The translations under genes and the position numbers were made by a program. Below the pieces are notes generated by a model. That model was not told where the DNA came from. It saw only the letters and a list, made by a program, of their open reading frames with translations, and ran no database searches. Of a stretch of DNA of 64,000 bases, positions 41,932-49,704 are shown piece by piece. Each line of letters begins with the position of its first letter. The first letter of the stretch is position 1. Source of the stretch: Candidatus Brevundimonas phytovorans (GTDB lineage Bacteria > Pseudomonadota > Alphaproteobacteria > Caulobacterales > Caulobacteraceae); assembly GCA_029203145.1 (NCBI GenBank), contig CP119309.1:3063001-3127000 (forward strand), written 5' to 3'.

Positions 41932-42201
41932 ATGTCGATTACGGCTCAACGCAAGAGCGAAGTCATTGCTGACAACGCTCGTTCGGCTGCAGACACCGGC
42001 TCGGCCGAGGTTCAGGTCGCGATCCTTTCGGAACGCATCGCCAACCTGACCGACCACTTCAAGACCCACAAGAAAGACAACCACTCGCGTCGCGGCCTGC
42101 TCAAGATGGTCTCGCAGCGTCGTCGTCTTCTTGACCACCTGACCAAGGTTGATCGCGAGCGTTACACCGCTCTGATCGCCAAGCTGGGCCTGCGTCGCTA
42201 A
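41932..42201 (+). CDS. rpsO: 30S ribosomal protein S15
   Basis: An 89-residue protein, complete: MSITAQRKSEVIADNARSAADTGSAEVQVAILSERIANLTDHFKTHKKDNHSRRGLLKMVSQRRRLLDHLTK..., the full S15 pattern binding helices 20-22 of 16S rRNA. A small hairpin (GCGCCGGC.../...GCGGCGC type) and GGAGA lie in its leader. It is followed by a 300-bp gap with a long hairpin before pnp. Confidence 0.98.
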   Translation: MSITAQRKSEVIADNARSAADTGSAEVQVAILSERIANLTDHFKTHKKDNHSRRGLLKMVSQRRRLLDHLTKVDRERYTALIAKLGLRR

Positions 42202-42230
42202 GGCGGCCGACCAGCAGCGGAAACGATTTT

Positions 42231-42260
42231 CGAGGCGCGGGCGGACACGTCCGCGCCTCG
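42231..42260. terminator. Perfect hairpin between rpsO and pnp (terminator or RNase III-type site)
   Basis: CGAGGCGCGG at 42231-42240 pairs exactly with CCGCGCCTCG at 42251-42260; the loop region can pair further. The T-run is weak (TTCC). In E. coli this gap holds an intrinsic terminator and an RNase III site through which PNPase controls its own mRNA. The remaining 240 bp up to pnp show no gene. Confidence 0.65.
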
Positions 42261-42501
42261 TTCCGCACCTAAGAGCCTTTCTGACGGAGCGGGCTGTCGC
42301 CCGCCCCCGGATAGGCCATACAGTGAGCTTCCTGCGCGCCGCAGGTCTTGAATCGGCGCAGACGCGAGGGCCATGAAGGCGGTCCTCACTCCACCCGCCC
42401 GGCCGCGAAGCGCCGCCGGGTTCATCGGGAACCGTGGGACGAAAACGCCTGCCGCTCCGCCCCCGCCGGGAATACGCCCGCCGGGTTCTGAAAGAAGAAA
42501 A

Positions 42502-44733
42502 ATGTTCGATATCAAACGCAAGACGATCGAGTGGGCCGGCCGCCCGCTGACGCTGGAAACCGGCCGCATCGCCCGTCAGGCTGACGGCGCCGTGTTGGCG
42601 ACCTACGGCGAGACCGTGGTTCTGGCCACCGTCGTCTATGGCCGCCAGCCCAAGCCGGGCCTGGATTTCTTCCCCCTGACCGTCAACTACCAGGAAAAGA
42701 CGTTCGCCGCCGGCAAGATCCCGGGCGGCTACTTCAAGCGTGAAGGCCGTCCGTCGGAAAAAGAGACCCTGGTCTCGCGCCTGATCGACCGTCCGATCCG
42801 CCCCCTGTTCGTCAAGGGCTTCAAGAACGAGACCCAGGTCGTCATCACCGTGCTGCAGCACGACATGGAAAACGACCCGGACGTCCTGGGCATGGTCGCC
42901 GCCTCGGCCGCCCTGACCATCTCGGGCGTGCCCTTCATGGGCCCCATCGGCGCTGCGCGCGTCGGCCTGATCGACGGCGAGCTGGTGCTGAACCCCGCCA
43001 TCGACACCATGGGTGAAAGCGCGCTCGACCTGGTCGTCGCCGGCACGCAAGACGCCCTGATGATGGTCGAATCCGAAGCCAAGGAGCTGTCGGAAGAGAA
43101 GATGCTCGAGGCCCTGATGTTCGCGCACGCGGGCATGCAGCCGGTCATCGACGCCATCATCGAGCTGGCCGAACACGCCGCCAAGGAGCCCTTCGACTTC
43201 CACGCCGAAGACCACTCCGACGTCGTCGCCTCGATCAAGAAGCTGGTCGGCGAAGACATCAAGGCCGCCTACGCCCATCCGGGCAAGTATGAGCGCCGCT
43301 CGGGCGTCGACGCGGCCAAGAAGACCGCCGCCGCCGCCCTGGTGAAGACCGACGAAAACCCGGACGGCGTCGACTCGTCCAAGTTCTCGGCCGCCTTCAA
43401 GGAATGCGAAGCCGACGTCCTGCGTCGCGACATCATCGAGAACGCCCACCGCGTCGACGGCCGCGCCCTCGACAAGGTCCGCGCCATCGTCTCGGAAGTC
43501 GGCGTCCTGCCGCGCACCCACGGTTCGTCGCTGTTCACGCGCGGCGAAACCCAGGCCCTGGTCGTCGCCACCCTCGGCACCGGCGAGGACGAGCAGTACA
43601 TCGACAGCCTGTCGGGCACGTACAAGGAATCCTTCCTGCTGCACTACAACTTCCCCCCCTATTCGGTGGGTGAAGCGGGCCGCATGGGTTCGCCCGGCCG
43701 TCGCGAGATCGGTCACGGCAAGCTGGCCTGGCGCGCGATCCGTCCGATGCTGCCGACCAAGGAAGACTTCCCCTACACCATCCGTCTGGTCTCCGAGATC
43801 ACCGAGTCCAACGGCTCGTCCTCGATGGCCACGGTCTGCGGCTCGTCGCTGGCCCTGATGGACGCCGGCGTGCCGCTGATCCGTCCGGTCTCGGGCATCG
43901 CCATGGGTCTGATCCTGGAGCCGTCGGGCGAGTTCGCCATCCTGTCGGACATCCTGGGTGACGAAGATCACCTGGGCGACATGGACTTCAAGGTCGCGGG
44001 CACCTCGGAAGGCATCACCAGCCTTCAGATGGACATCAAGGTCGCCGGCATCACCAAGGAGATCATGGAACAGGCTCTGACGCAGGCCTCGGCCGGTCGC
44101 CTCCACATCCTCGACGAAATGTCGAAGGCCATGGACGCGCCGCGCGCTGAGCTGGGCGAGCACGCTCCCAAGATCGAAACCATCAAGATCCCGGTCGACA
44201 AGATCCGTGAAGTGATCGGTTCGGGCGGCAAGGTGATCCGCGAGATCGTCGAGAAGACGGGCGCCAAGATCGACATCGGCGATGACGGCACCATCAAGGT
44301 CGCCGCCAACGACCAGGAGAAGATCGACGCCGCCAAGGCCTGGATCCAGTCCATCGCCTCGGAACCCGAGCTGGGCATGATCTACTCCGGCAAGGTCGTG
44401 AAGGTCGTCGACTTCGGCGCCTTCGTGAACTTCTTCGGCGCCAAGGACGGCCTGGTCCACGTGTCCCAGATTGCTCTGGAACGCGTCGCCAACCCGGCCG
44501 ACGTCCTGTCGGAAGGCCAGGAGGTCAAGGTCAAGTTCCTGGGCTTCGACGATCGCGGCAAGACCAAGCTGTCGATGAAGGTCGTCGATCAGGAAACCGG
44601 CGAAGACATCACCGACAAGATCAACGCCGAGCGCGCTGAACGCGGTGAAGCCCCGCTGTCCGACGACACCGGCGGCCGTCCCAAGCGTGAAGGCGATCGC
44701 GGTGGCGACCGCGGCCGTCGCCGTCGCGACTAG
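42502..44733 (+). CDS. pnp: Polyribonucleotide nucleotidyltransferase (PNPase)
   Basis: A 743-residue 3'-5' phosphorolytic exoribonuclease of the degradosome. Order: first RNase PH-like domain (FDIKRKTIEWAGRPLTLETGRIARQADGAVLATYGETVVLATVV), all-helical linker, second RNase PH domain (RGETQALVVATLGTGEDEQ... to SSSMATVCGSSLALMDAGVP), KH domain (IPVDKIREVIGSGGKVIREIVEKTGA), S1 domain (IYSGKVVKVVDFGAFVNFFGAKDGLVHVSQI) and a basic Arg/Gly tail. The ATG at 42502 is preferred to a GC-rich upstream extension. A terminator follows. Confidence 0.98.
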   Translation: MFDIKRKTIEWAGRPLTLETGRIARQADGAVLATYGETVVLATVVYGRQPKPGLDFFPLTVNYQEKTFAAGKIPGGYFKREGRPSEKETLVSRLIDRPIRPLFVKGFKNETQVVITVLQHDMENDPDVLGMVAASAALTISGVPFMGPIGAARVGLIDGELVLNPAIDTMGESALDLVVAGTQDALMMVESEAKELSEEKMLEALMFAHAGMQPVIDAIIELAEHAAKEPFDFHAEDHSDVVASIKKLVGEDIKAAYAHPGKYERRSGVDAAKKTAAAALVKTDENPDGVDSSKFSAAFKECEADVLRRDIIENAHRVDGRALDKVRAIVSEVGVLPRTHGSSLFTRGETQALVVATLGTGEDEQYIDSLSGTYKESFLLHYNFPPYSVGEAGRMGSPGRREIGHGKLAWRAIRPMLPTKEDFPYTIRLVSEITESNGSSSMATVCGSSLALMDAGVPLIRPVSGIAMGLILEPSGEFAILSDILGDEDHLGDMDFKVAGTSEGITSLQMDIKVAGITKEIMEQALTQASAGRLHILDEMSKAMDAPRAELGEHAPKIETIKIPVDKIREVIGSGGKVIREIVEKTGAKIDIGDDGTIKVAANDQEKIDAAKAWIQSIASEPELGMIYSGKVVKVVDFGAFVNFFGAKDGLVHVSQIALERVANPADVLSEGQEVKVKFLGFDDRGKTKLSMKVVDQETGEDITDKINAERAERGEAPLSDDTGGRPKREGDRGGDRGRRRRD

Positions 44734-44760
44734 GCTGCAGCCTTACGGTTGAACTGAAGA

Positions 44761-44793
44761 AGGCCCCGCTGGAAACAGCGGGGCCTTTGTCGT
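44761..44793 (+). terminator. Terminator after pnp
   Basis: AGGCCCCGCT, a 6-base loop and AGCGGGGCCT form a perfect stem followed by TTGTCGTTT. Confidence 0.9.
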
Positions 44794-44821
44794 TTGCGGG
44801 TTCTGCCAGTATCTGTGGCGC

Positions 44822-45352
44822 ATGACGCAGGATGAAGACGGGCGCAGCGCCGGATCGGACGACTACAGCCGGGGCAAGGGGGGACAGGCCCTGGGCGCCC
44901 GGCTGCGCCGCCTGTCCGAGCGCATCGACAGCGACGGCACCCGCATCTACGCCGCGCAGGGCGTGGTGTTCGAACAGCGCTGGTTCGGCGTTTTGAACCA
45001 GATGATCCTCAAGGGCCCCACGACAGTCGGCGAGATCGCGGCGGCCTTGCAGATCACCCATGTCTCGGTCAGCCAGTCGTGCCGCTCGCTGGAAAAGGCG
45101 GGGATCATCCGATCCGCGCCCGATCCGGCCGACGCTCGGCGCCGCACCCTGTCCCTGACCCCGGCCGGCGACGCCCTGGTCGAACGGCTGACGCCGCTGT
45201 GGGGGGCTTTCAACGCCGCAGCGGCCGAGTTGAATGAAGAGGCCGGTAATGTCGTGGCGCTGCTGGACCGGCTCGACGACGCCCTGGCGCGCAAATCCAT
45301 GTTCGACCGCATCAACGAGCGCATCGAAGGTGGTTCTTCCAACGGCAGTTGA
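44822..45352 (+). CDS. MarR-family transcriptional regulator
   Basis: A 176-residue MarR protein: GVLNQMILKGPTTVGEIAAALQITHVSVSQSCRSLEKAGIIRSAPDPADARRRTLSLTPAGDALVERL covers the helix-turn-helix and wing (DPADARRRTLSL). A Cys lies in the recognition helix (SQSCRSL). It is followed at once by a 10-bp-arm palindrome and then by the dipeptidase gene, so it most likely controls that gene and itself. Confidence 0.9.
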   Translation: MTQDEDGRSAGSDDYSRGKGGQALGARLRRLSERIDSDGTRIYAAQGVVFEQRWFGVLNQMILKGPTTVGEIAAALQITHVSVSQSCRSLEKAGIIRSAPDPADARRRTLSLTPAGDALVERLTPLWGAFNAAAAELNEEAGNVVALLDRLDDALARKSMFDRINERIEGGSSNGS

Positions 45353-45354
45353 CT

Positions 45355-45378
45355 AAATATGTAGCTGCCTACATATTT
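45355..45378. promoter_or_regulatory. Putative MarR operator
   Basis: AAATATGTAG, 4 bp, then CTACATATTT is a perfect 10-bp inverted repeat, unusually AT-rich here, beginning 2 bp after the MarR stop and ending 38 bp before the dipeptidase ATG. A spacing and symmetry suited to a MarR dimer. Binding by the adjacent regulator is inferred. Confidence 0.65.
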
Positions 45379-45416
45379 CTCATGCGAACGAACCGCGTGT
45401 GACTGAGGCGAGCTTC

Positions 45417-46541
45417 ATGACCTGGACCACCCACCGACGCGCCTTCCTTGCGGCCTCCGCCGCTGCGACATTGGCGCCCGGCGCCGTGCGCGCGCAGGCA
45501 GCGCCCACCGGGGATGACGCGATCGCGCGTCTGTATCGCAGCGCCATGGTCATCGACGGCAATCTGGTCGGTCCGTTCGACGACGCCGCGCCGCTGGACC
45601 GCGCCACGGCGGAGCAGGTGCTGGGCTCGGGCCTGACCGCCTTCAAGATGACCATCGGCGGATCGGTCGGCACGTACGACGCGGTCAACACCGACATCGC
45701 CGCCTTCGACAAGGCCATCGCGCTCAGCCCCGACGTCTATATGAAGATCCGGACGGCCGACGACCTGCTGGCGGCCAAGCGGGCCCAGCGGGTCGGCGTC
45801 ATCTATTCGTTCGAGGACGCGGGCATGCTGGACGGCAAGCCGGCCAATATCGACCACTTCAGCGCGCTCGGCGTGCGGGTCATGCAACTCAGCTACAACA
45901 CCGTTTCGCCCTTCGCTTCCGGGGTCATGGCGCCGCAGCCCTCGGCTGGTCTGACCGCCCTGGGGCATGAGGCGGTGGCCCGGATAAACGCCTGCGGCGT
46001 GACGCTGGACCTCAGCCATGCCGACGAACGCTCCAGTCTCGAAGCTTTGGCGGCCTCGACCCGCCCGGCAGCCATCACCCACGCCGGTTGCTACTCAGCC
46101 TACGCCCACCCTCGCAACAAGAGCGACGCGGTCCTGCGCGCCGTGGCGGACGGCGGCGGCGTGGTCGGCCTCTATGGGCTGAGCTACATCAGCGCCGGTC
46201 CCGAGCAGCAGTCGCTGGACGACTATATGGCCCACATGCTGCACGCCCTGTCGGTCTGCGGCGAGGACCACGTCGGCATCGGCAGCGACGCCGTCCTGAC
46301 CCCGTTCGACACCTCGCCCGAGAGCATGGCCGAGTGGGACGCCTCGATCGCCGCCCGCAAGGCCGCCGGCGTGTCCGCGCCGGGTGAAGGCCGTCCGCCG
46401 TTCGTGACCGGCCTGAACCGGGCCGACCGGGCCGAGGTCATCGCCCGCGCCCTGCTGGATCGCGGCCAGCCCGTGCGGGTGGTCGAAAAGGTGTTGGGCG
46501 CCAATTTCCAGCGCCTGTTCGCCGAGACCTGGCGGGTCTGA
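45417..46541 (+). CDS. M19 membrane-dipeptidase family protein, Tat-exported, altered metal site
   Basis: A 374-residue exported protein with a Tat signal (THRRAFLAASAAATLAPGAVRAQA). M19 landmarks: SFEDAGML (E133), DLSHAD (H201), ITHAGCYSAYAHPRNKSD (H222) and HVGIGSDAV. The first zinc pair, normally H-x-D in the DGHxD motif, is N49-L-V51 here (MVIDGNLVGPFDD). So dipeptidase activity cannot be assumed; a one-metal or different hydrolase is possible. The ATG at 45417 has GAGGCGAG upstream and starts the twin-arginine region properly. Probably controlled by the preceding MarR. Confidence 0.85.
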   Translation: MTWTTHRRAFLAASAAATLAPGAVRAQAAPTGDDAIARLYRSAMVIDGNLVGPFDDAAPLDRATAEQVLGSGLTAFKMTIGGSVGTYDAVNTDIAAFDKAIALSPDVYMKIRTADDLLAAKRAQRVGVIYSFEDAGMLDGKPANIDHFSALGVRVMQLSYNTVSPFASGVMAPQPSAGLTALGHEAVARINACGVTLDLSHADERSSLEALAASTRPAAITHAGCYSAYAHPRNKSDAVLRAVADGGGVVGLYGLSYISAGPEQQSLDDYMAHMLHALSVCGEDHVGIGSDAVLTPFDTSPESMAEWDASIAARKAAGVSAPGEGRPPFVTGLNRADRAEVIARALLDRGQPVRVVEKVLGANFQRLFAETWRV

Positions 46542-46567
46542 CGCGAGGCCTCAGCCTAGATTTCGCT

Positions 46568-47002
46568 CTAGGCCCCGCATTCCTTCGGCTTGGTTTCGTC
46601 CGGGCCGTACATGGCGCACGACCGGTCGATCTCGCCCTGGATCATGGCGCAGGGGTTGGCGCTGTTGCAGGGCGGGCGGGTGGCGGGGCTGACCTGGATG
46701 CAGCGCTCGACCAGCCGCTTCGACCGGGCCTCGCCGATCTCGGCCAGGCAGGAGCCCGGCTCGCCCTCAGGCGCGGCGGGTTCTGACACGACAGGCTCTG
46801 GCTTGGGCTCGGTCTTGGGCTTGGGGGGGGCGACCGTGGCAGGCGCGGCGGGCGCCGCCGTGATCGGCACGGCGTCGATCGGCTCTTGCGACAGCTTGGC
46901 GTTGACGCCTGCGGGCGGCGGCGCCTCGGCAGGGGCGGGCTGGCCGCAACTGGCCAGGACGACCGAGAGGCCCAGAAGAGCGGCGGCGAGGGCGGGGCGC
47001 AT
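46568..47002 (-). CDS. Small proline-rich lipoprotein of unknown function
   Basis: A 144-residue lipoprotein: MRPALAAALLGLSVVLASCGQ gives a signal peptide with lipobox LASC. A Pro/Ala/Lys-rich linker (PKPKTEPKPEPVV) leads to a C-terminal domain with six cysteines (GSCLAEIG, ERCIQV, PPCNSANPCAMI, RSCAMYG, KECGA) that probably form disulfides. The ATG at 47002 has GGAGA 7 bp upstream. No family recognised. It lies between the convergent dipeptidase and the rph gene. Confidence 0.75.
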   Translation of the reverse strand: MRPALAAALLGLSVVLASCGQPAPAEAPPPAGVNAKLSQEPIDAVPITAAPAAPATVAPPKPKTEPKPEPVVSEPAAPEGEPGSCLAEIGEARSKRLVERCIQVSPATRPPCNSANPCAMIQGEIDRSCAMYGPDETKPKECGA

Positions 47003-47083
47003 GAGGCAGTCTCCGTTCGCAGAAGACCCCACCATGCCTTGATCGGCCCTCGCCGCCTAGCCTGTGCTGTCTAGCGGTCCAGC

Positions 47084-47800
47084 TTAACGACCCAGAGCCG
47101 CGCGTTGCAGGGCGAACAGGTCGGTGCAGCCGATCTCGGCCAGTTGGAACAGGCGGTCGAACTCGGGACGCGAGAAGCCGCGCTTCTCGCCCGTGGCCTG
47201 AATCTCGACGATGCCGCCGGCGCCGGTCAGGACGAAGTTGCTGTCGGCCTCGGCGGTGGAGTCTTCCTCATAGTCGAGGTCCAGAACCGGCAGGTCGTTG
47301 AAGATGCCGCAGGACACGGCGGCGACCTGATCGATGATGGGGCCGGTCTTCAGCACGCCCTCGTCCTTGAGGTAGTTCAGCGCCACAGCCATGGCCACCC
47401 AGGCGCCGGTGATCGAGGCGGTGCGGGTGCCGCCGTCGGCCTGGATGACGTCGCAGTCGATCAGGACCTGACGCTCGCCGAGCGCCTTCAGGTCGACCAC
47501 GGCGCGCAAGGAGCGGCCGATCAGGCGTTGAATCTCTTGGGTGCGGCCCGACTGCTTGCCGGCGGCGGCTTCACGACGACCGCGCGTGTGGGTGGCGCGG
47601 GGCAGCATGCCGTATTCGGCCGTGACCCAGCCCTGGCCGGTGTTGCGCATCCAGCCCGGCACCTTTTCCTCGATGGAGGCGGTGCACAGCACCTTGGTGT
47701 GACCGAACGACACCAGGCACGAGCCCTCGGCGTAGCGGTTGACGCCGGTTTCCAGCGTGACGGTGCGGAGTTGTTCGGGGGTGCGTTCGGACGGGCGCAT
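47084..47800 (-). CDS. rph: Ribonuclease PH
   Basis: A 238-residue phosphorolytic exonuclease that trims tRNA 3' ends. Seen are MRPSERTPEQLRTVTLETGVNRYAEGSCLVSFGHTKVLCTASIEEKVPGW, RQLIGRSL-like EIQRLIGRSLRAVVDLKALGERQVLIDCDVIQADGGTRTASITGAWVA, and PVLDLDYEEDSTAEADSNFVLTGAGGIVEIQATGE. It is complete and divergent from hrcA with only 20-44 bp between their starts. Confidence 0.98.
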   Translation of the reverse strand: MRPSERTPEQLRTVTLETGVNRYAEGSCLVSFGHTKVLCTASIEEKVPGWMRNTGQGWVTAEYGMLPRATHTRGRREAAAGKQSGRTQEIQRLIGRSLRAVVDLKALGERQVLIDCDVIQADGGTRTASITGAWVAMAVALNYLKDEGVLKTGPIIDQVAAVSCGIFNDLPVLDLDYEEDSTAEADSNFVLTGAGGIVEIQATGEKRGFSRPEFDRLFQLAEIGCTDLFALQRAALGR

Positions 47801-47844
47801 GGGATTTCCTTGGAACCTGAGTGCGGCGTGCTTATCCTGAAAGC

Positions 47845-48939
47845 GTGAGCCTGTATGCCCCCCATCCGTCGCCGTTCGGAAGCGCCCCCGCCGGGTTGGG
47901 GACGCTGGACGCCCGTGCGCGCGACATCTTCCGCCGCATCGTCGAGACCTATCTGGAGACGGGCGAGCCGGTCGGGTCGCGCACCATTTCGCGCGGGGGG
48001 CTGGCCCTGTCGCCGGCCTCGATCCGCAACACCATGCAGGACCTGACCCTGGCGGGTCTGCTGGCCTCGCCGCACACCTCGTCGGGACGCATCCCGACCC
48101 ATGCGGGCCTGCGCCTGTTCGTCGACGGCCTGCTGGAGGTCGGCGACATCGGCAAGGACGAGCGGCGCGAGATTGACGCGCGTCTTGCGGGGAAGGGCCG
48201 CAACTTCGAAGAGGCCCTGGACGCCGCCACCAACCTTCTGTCCGGTCTGGCCGGGGGCGCGGGCATCGTCGCCAGCCCGGTGCGCGACGCGGGCGTGAAG
48301 CACGTCGAGTTCGTGGCCCTGGGCCATGATCAGGCCCTGGCGGTTCTGGTCGGCGACGACGGCACCATCGAGAACCGGCTGATGCCCCTGTCGGCGGGGG
48401 TGACGCCTTCGACCCTGACCGAGGCCTCCAACTTCCTCAACGCCCGGCTGAAGGGCCGTCCCCTGGCCGAGGCGCGCACCGAGATGAGCGCCGAGCTGGA
48501 CGCCGCCCGGCGCGAGCTGGACGCCGCCGCCGCCCGTCTGGTCGAGGACGGTCTGGCCGCCTGGTCGGGCGGAGGCGAGCGCGACCGGGCCCTGATCGTG
48601 CGCGGCCGCGCCAACCTTTTGCAGGACGCCCAGGCCGTCGAGGATCTGGAGCGGGTGCGCGTCCTGTTCGACGATCTGGAGCAGAAGGAACAGCTGATCG
48701 GCCTGCTCGACGGGGTCGGCGCGGCGCAAGGGGTGCGCATCTTCATCGGCGCCGAAACGCGCCTGTTTTCGCTTTCGGGTTCCGCCGTGATCGCGGCGCC
48801 CTATATGACGGGTCGGCAGCGGATGCTCGGCGCCATCGGCGTCATCGGCCCTGCAAGACTGAACTATGCCCGTGTCATACCGTTGGTGGACTATACCGCC
48901 CGGGTGCTGGGCCGGATTCTGGACGGACAAGAGACGTGA
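47845..48939 (+). CDS. hrcA: Heat-inducible transcription repressor HrcA
   Basis: A 364-residue repressor of chaperone genes that binds CIRCE operators. The DNA-binding start is GTLDARARDIFRRIVETYLETGEPVGSRTISRGGLALSPASIRNTMQDL, and PHTSSGRIPTHAGLRLFVDGLLEVG follows; LDGVGAAQGVRIFIGAE and the end RVIPLVDYTARVLGRIL match the family. Starts are GTG only: 47845 is chosen, with 47821 as an alternative. Its TGA overlaps the GTG start of grpE. In Caulobacter HrcA acts mainly on groESL. Confidence 0.95.
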   Translation: MSLYAPHPSPFGSAPAGLGTLDARARDIFRRIVETYLETGEPVGSRTISRGGLALSPASIRNTMQDLTLAGLLASPHTSSGRIPTHAGLRLFVDGLLEVGDIGKDERREIDARLAGKGRNFEEALDAATNLLSGLAGGAGIVASPVRDAGVKHVEFVALGHDQALAVLVGDDGTIENRLMPLSAGVTPSTLTEASNFLNARLKGRPLAEARTEMSAELDAARRELDAAAARLVEDGLAAWSGGGERDRALIVRGRANLLQDAQAVEDLERVRVLFDDLEQKEQLIGLLDGVGAAQGVRIFIGAETRLFSLSGSAVIAAPYMTGRQRMLGAIGVIGPARLNYARVIPLVDYTARVLGRILDGQET

Positions 48940-49580
48940 ACGACATCAACGACGACACCCGCGACCAACTCGAACAGGACATGGGAGAGGCCGCCATCGA
49001 TGCCGCACAGGAAGCCGCCGAGGACGGCGACATGGCCGTGGTCGACGCCCTGATCGCCGAGCGCGACCAGTGGAAGGACCGCGCCCTGCGCGCCGTGGCC
49101 GACGCCGAGAACACCAAGCGCCGCGCCGAGACCCAGGCCAACGACGCCCGCGCCTACGCCATCCAGCGCTTCGCCAAGGACCTGCTGGGCGTGGCCGACA
49201 CCCTGGAGCGCGGCCTCCTGTCGGCGCCCAAGGTGCTGGAAACGGTCGAGGCCGACAGCGCCGCCGCCAGCATGGTCACGGGGCTGGAACTGACGCAGAA
49301 GTCCCTGCTGTCGGCCTTTGAATCCAACGGCCTGACGCGCGTCGCGCCCGAGCCGGGCGAGGCCTTCGACCCCCACCTGCATCAGGCCGTGATGGAACAG
49401 CCTTCGGACACGGTGCCGGGCGGCACGGTGATCCAGACCCTGCAACCCGGCTACGCCCTGTTCGGCCGCACCGTGCGCGCGGCGATGGTGGTGGTCGCGG
49501 CCAAGGGCTCGGGCCCGGCCTCGGGCGGCGCCTATTCGGAAGCCAATACGACCGGCGGGAATTTCGACGCCAAGGCGTAA
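48936..49580 (+). CDS. grpE: Nucleotide exchange factor GrpE
   Basis: A 214-residue co-chaperone that releases ADP from DnaK. A long coiled coil (DALIAERDQWKDRALRAVADAENTKRRAETQANDARAYAIQRFAKDLLGVADTLERGL) leads to the C-terminal beta domain with DPHLHQAVMEQPSDTVPGGTVIQTLQPGYALFGRTVRAAMVVVA, the GrpE signature. The start is GTG, overlapping the hrcA stop (GTGA). A terminator follows at 49603. The pair hrcA-grpE matches the Caulobacter arrangement. Confidence 0.97.
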   Translation: MNDINDDTRDQLEQDMGEAAIDAAQEAAEDGDMAVVDALIAERDQWKDRALRAVADAENTKRRAETQANDARAYAIQRFAKDLLGVADTLERGLLSAPKVLETVEADSAAASMVTGLELTQKSLLSAFESNGLTRVAPEPGEAFDPHLHQAVMEQPSDTVPGGTVIQTLQPGYALFGRTVRAAMVVVAAKGSGPASGGAYSEANTTGGNFDAKA

Positions 49581-49602
49581 GTTTCGGCTGATTGAGAACT
49601 GG

Positions 49603-49637
49603 AAAGGCCCGGGGCAGTCGCTCCGGGCCTTTTTGTT
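49603..49637 (+). terminator. Terminator after grpE
   Basis: AAGGCCCGG and CCGGGCCTT pair around a 10-base loop, followed by TTTTGTTT. Confidence 0.9.
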
Positions 49638-49658
49638 TGGGGCAGTTCGTTTCAATTT

Positions 49659-49690
49659 CCGCTCATCCCCGCGGAGGCGGGGATGAGCGG
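49659..49690. repeat. Miniature family F palindrome
   Basis: CCGCTCATCCCCGC, a few bases, then its complement GCGGGGATGAGCGG: a 32-bp near-perfect hairpin, matching the outer arms of the element at 10396. It lies between convergent grpE and the dienelactone hydrolase gene. Confidence 0.7.
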
Positions 49691-49704
49691 TTTTTAGGGC
49701 GGAC

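Noticed and set aside
47801..47844. CIRCE operator at hrcA or elsewhere
   Set aside because: No TTAGCACTC-N9-GAGTGCTAA-like palindrome was seen before hrcA, grpE, dnaK or dnaJ.
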